The notes beneath the pieces are model-generated. The model was not told the DNA's origin, did no database searches, and saw only the letters and a program-made list of their open reading frames with translations. From NCBI GenBank assembly GCA_028865845.1, contig JAGWJK010000001.1, forward strand, positions 1 to 23,633: a stretch of DNA of 23,633 bases, written 5' to 3'. Position 1 is the stretch's first letter. Each line of letters opens with the position of its first letter. Positions 23,213-23,633 of the stretch are shown piece after piece. Source of the DNA: Rhizobiaceae bacterium. GTDB lineage: Bacteria; Pseudomonadota; Alphaproteobacteria; Rhizobiales; Rhizobiaceae. Position numbers and translations under genes: made by a program.

Positions 23213-23564
23213 AAGTCCCCCGAAACAATGTCCGTGCCGTAGGGCGGCAATCTTGAAACATCCTCCGCCGAGACCAGCCGCCGGCGTCGACGCGGACCAT
23301 ATCCGCACAGATCTCCTCGCACTGGCATAGGTTCTCACGCGATCCTGAACGGAAGGCAAGCCAAGTTTATGCCTGTTTCGAAAATCTGTTTCACCGTCAG
23401 GCAAGCTGCCAAACGCGCATCTCGCGTTGCCAATCGCGCGAGCATCGGTCTAGCTAACCGGAACGGCGCAATCCCTGGCCCTGGCGCTCACAACCATTCC
23501 GACGATCGAGATCCTTCGATCGGTATTTTCCGCAAGCCTTTGATATAAAAGGAGTTGTACCACC
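23213..23564. other. 352-base non-coding region with short dyads
   Basis: I see no gene here; it lies between the divergent lacI-type gene and the gene entering at the right edge. It holds TTTCGAAA (23376-23383), AACGCG-CATCT-CGCGTT (23412-23428) and CGATCGA-GATCCT-TCGATCG (23503-23522). An AT-rich TATAAA (23544-23549) precedes the ribosome site of the next gene. Both promoters must lie here, but I could not assign a firm -35/-10 pair. Confidence 0.4.
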
Positions 23565-23633
23565 ATGTCCTTCACGCGCGAAACACTTGTTCTCTCGCAT
23601 TCCGGCGCGATGCAGGCCCTCGCCGCCGCGATC
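23565..23633 (+). CDS. start of a probable GlcG/HbpS-family (DUF336) protein, 23 codons visible
   Basis: The frame opens at ATG 23565 with AAAAGGAG (23547-23554) ten bases upstream and runs off the right edge. The visible residues include E-T-L-V-L-S-H-S-G-A-M-Q-A-L-A-A-A-I. This resembles the N-terminal strand and first helix of GlcG/HbpS-like proteins, small proteins often found beside catabolic or heme-related genes. Only 23 residues are visible, so the assignment is tentative, but a real gene start is likely. Confidence 0.5.
   Translation, partial: MSFTRETLVLSHSGAMQALAAAI

Noticed and set aside
23213..23404. 64-codon N-terminal extension of the LacI-type regulator
   Set aside because: The DNA-binding domain starts right after GTG 23212, which has a ribosome site; the extension has no family similarity.
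1..23633. Mobile elements, CRISPR arrays, tRNA genes or a replication origin
   Set aside because: No transposase, integrase or Rep protein, no regularly spaced repeats and no tRNA-like cloverleaf was noticed. The tandem 8-bp units at 10243 and 13276 are promoter-associated and too few to be origin iterons.

Overview
The window looks like a secondary replicon (large plasmid or chromid) of a Rhizobium species close to R. etli or R. leguminosarum. The reasons are GC-rich alphaproteobacterial coding, a RopA/Omp2-type porin, a nadABC operon headed by a NadQ-type regulator, and many catabolic transport operons each with its own regulator. From memory, nadABC is carried on the p42e/pRL11-type chromids of this group; this was not checked against any database.

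Layout, left to right. (1) 1-1892: the 5' part of a murA gene (minus strand, running off the left edge) lies divergent from an RpiR-family regulator with dyad half-sites between them; a tiny WGR-domain protein follows. (2) 2206-3351: a porin with an AT-rich, repeat-containing leader and a good terminator. (3) 3381-5738: an Rrf2-family regulator, a kappa-GST/DsbA-like isomerase and a divergent SDR protein that has lost the usual catalytic residues. A 31-bp near-perfect palindrome sits in the gap between the regulator and the isomerase. (4) 5745-10085: nadQ-nadA-nadB-nadC, all on the minus strand, with two matching operators around the nadA promoter. This is de novo NAD synthesis from aspartate.

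(5) 10243-15917: a sugar-acid catabolic island. It holds an MHS-family permease and an SMP-30 lactonase (plus strand), a GntR/FCD regulator (minus strand), and an L-arabonate-type IlvD/Edd dehydratase followed by an RraA-like putative aldolase (plus strand). The two plus-strand operons share almost the same promoter/operator element, four tandem 8-bp units, so the GntR protein probably controls both. Uptake, lactone opening, dehydration and aldol cleavage can be read as one pathway; no sugar dehydrogenase is present in the window.

(6) 15940-23212: on the minus strand, a LacI regulator, a perfect 20-bp operator, and an Opp/Dpp-type ABC transporter (binding protein, two ATPases, two permeases) whose last gene is a glycerophosphodiester phosphodiesterase. 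This layout resembles the agrocinopine (acc) operon of Ti plasmids and suggests uptake and cleavage of a phosphodiester. (7) At the right edge the first 23 codons of a probable GlcG/HbpS-family gene start.

I saw no tRNA, rRNA, insertion sequence, CRISPR array or replication origin.
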